From: Comamonadaceae bacterium
GTDB taxonomy: Bacteria; Pseudomonadota; Gammaproteobacteria; Burkholderiales; Burkholderiaceae_C
Reading direction: 5' to 3'
Assembly (NCBI GenBank): GCA_021286965.1
Contig: JAJTBK010000340.1
Span: 1-7,611, forward strand
DNA length: 7,611 nucleotides
Shown: in pieces, positions 6,516-7,611 of the stretch
Layout: every line of letters begins with the position of its first letter
Position numbering within the stretch: the first letter of the stretch is position 1
Position numbers and translations under genes: made by a program
The notes under the pieces: model-generated
Database searches by the model: none
The model's input: the letters and a program-made list of their open reading frames with translations, nothing else
What the model was told of the DNA's origin: nothing

Positions 6516-7611
6516 ATGTCCGACCTCCCCGCGCCTTCGTCCCTGGCCCAGTACCTGCAGCAGCACGGCGGCTGTGCGCCACCGGCGGCGGCGCTGGCGC
6601 TGCTGGTCGATGTGCTCGAACGCCTGCACGCCGGGCACGCCAATGGGCAGCTGCATGGCGCGCTCGATGCGCAGCAGGTGCTGCTCGAACCGGCGCGCCT
6701 GCAGCTGCGCGAGCTTGGCGGCTGGAGCGGGCAGGGCAGCCGCAGCGCTGACCTGCAGGCCGCGCTGGCGCTGTTTGCGCCGCTGCTGGCCGCTGGCGTT
6801 CCCGACCCCGGGTTGCAGCAGCTCTTGCAGCAGGCGGCACGGGGCCGCTGGGACACGGCCCAGGGGCTGCGCGAGGCGCTGCTGGGCTGGGAGCAGCAAC
6901 CCTGTGCCATCGTCACCGGCGAGCGCCGCAGCACGCTCGAAGCGCTGTTGTGCCGGATGCGCCAGCAGAGCGATTTCCCCGCGCTCTCGGACTCGGTGGC
7001 GCGCATCCAGCGCGTGGCCGATTCGGAGCACGACAGCCTGAGCGACCTGACGCGCGAAATCCTCAAGGACGTGGCGCTGACGCACAAGCTGCTGCGCCTG
7101 GTCAACAGCGCGCAGTACGCGCGCGCCGACCGGGGCACGGTCAGCACCGTCTCGCGTGCCGTCAGCCTGGTGGGCTTTACCGCCGTGCGCAACATGGCGC
7201 TGAGCCTGGTGCTGCTCGAACACCTGGGCAACCGCGACCAGGCCGGACAGATGCGCGAGAGCATGTTGCGCGCCATGCTCGCGGGCGCCATCGCCAGCGA
7301 GCTGTGTCCGCTGCCTGCCGAGGGCGAGCAGGCCTTCATCGGCGCCATGTTCTACAGCCTCGGGCGGCTGCTGTGCGAGTTTTATTTTCCGGCCGAGGCG
7401 CAGCGCATCCGCAGCCTGCAGGCCAGTGGCATGGGCGAACCGGCGGCGGCGCAGCAGGTACTGGGCCTGGGGCTGGACGACCTGGGCCTGGGCGTGGCGC
7501 GCGCCTGGGGCCTGCCCGAGGCGCTGCAGCGCTGTATGCACATGCCGCTGGGGGCGCCGCAGCTGCGCCCGGCGATCCAGGGCGCAGAGCGCCTGCGCTG
7601 GGTGGCGCGTG
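6516..7611 (+). CDS. HDOD-domain signalling protein with kinase-like N-terminus (3' end outside window)
   Basis: Reads without a stop from ATG 6516 to the right edge, giving 365 complete codons. Residues about 140-350 are an HDOD domain: DFPALSDSV (153-161), LTHKLLRLVNSAQY (188-201), then AVSLVGFTAVRNMALSLVLL (215-234). The place of the HD pair in true HD hydrolases is FYSLGR (279-284), so no metal-dependent hydrolase activity is expected. Residues about 9-125 resemble kinase subdomains V to XI: SLAQYLQQHG hinge, an RLHAGHANGQLHGALDAQQV stretch (36-55) where HRDLKPEN would lie, ELGG where DFG would lie, and an Arg/Ala-Leu tail (111-125). All catalytic residues are replaced and no N-lobe is present. 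An in-frame ATG at 6486 would add 10 residues; I prefer 6516, though neither has a clear ribosome site. HDOD proteins act in bacterial regulation; the partner here is unknown. Confidence 0.9.
   Translation, partial: MSDLPAPSSLAQYLQQHGGCAPPAAALALLVDVLERLHAGHANGQLHGALDAQQVLLEPARLQLRELGGWSGQGSRSADLQAALALFAPLLAAGVPDPGLQQLLQQAARGRWDTAQGLREALLGWEQQPCAIVTGERRSTLEALLCRMRQQSDFPALSDSVARIQRVADSEHDSLSDLTREILKDVALTHKLLRLVNSAQYARADRGTVSTVSRAVSLVGFTAVRNMALSLVLLEHLGNRDQAGQMRESMLRAMLAGAIASELCPLPAEGEQAFIGAMFYSLGRLLCEFYFPAEAQRIRSLQASGMGEPAAAQQVLGLGLDDLGLGVARAWGLPEALQRCMHMPLGAPQLRPAIQGAERLRWVAR

Noticed and set aside
5529..7541. A 670-codon open frame on the minus strand across the HDOD gene, the intergenic region and the start of the RNase gene
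   Set aside because: It opposes the HDOD frame and then runs out of frame through the RNase gene; the product is Arg/Ala/Gln/Ser-rich with no motif.
1..7611. CRISPR array, tRNA/rRNA, insertion sequence, prophage or defence system
   Set aside because: No regularly spaced repeats, cloverleaf, transposase, integrase or defence-type domains were seen on either strand.

Overview
The window is very GC-rich and gene-dense, with a GC-biased third codon position. It looks like chromosomal DNA of a betaproteobacterium, most likely Comamonadaceae (the Acidovorax/Alicycliphilus side). That placement rests on the protein flavour, the gene order RNase II-like / TonB-like / aroE / mtgA, and short interspersed palindromic sequences of a type I remember from that family; I could not run a search.

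Layout: (1) 1-1351, plus strand, the 3' part of a transmembrane methyl-accepting chemotaxis protein gene that begins before the window. (2) 1345-6444, minus strand, five tightly packed genes read right to left: an RNase II/R-family exoribonuclease, a TonB-family energy transducer, shikimate dehydrogenase (aroE), monofunctional peptidoglycan glycosyltransferase (mtgA) and Holliday junction resolvase (ruvC). Gaps are 6 bp, 12 bp, a 4-bp overlap and 37 bp, so one transcription unit is likely. ruvC converges on the chemoreceptor gene with a 7-bp overlap. (3) 6445-6515, a short divergent intergenic region. (4) 6516-7611, plus strand, the 5' part of a signalling gene encoding an HDOD domain preceded by what looks like a degenerate protein-kinase C-lobe; it runs off the window.

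The minus-strand genes are housekeeping: RNA turnover, energy transfer across the envelope, aromatic amino acid precursors, cell-wall polymerisation and recombination. They share transcription rather than a pathway. The flanking plus-strand genes are both signalling genes.

I see no prophage, insertion sequence, CRISPR array, tRNA or rRNA, and no new multi-gene system. The two points most worth following are: an AT-richer, rare-codon, palindromic repeat found inside the aroE and RNase coding sequences with a third, weaker copy between mtgA and ruvC; and the apparent pseudokinase-HDOD fusion at the right edge.
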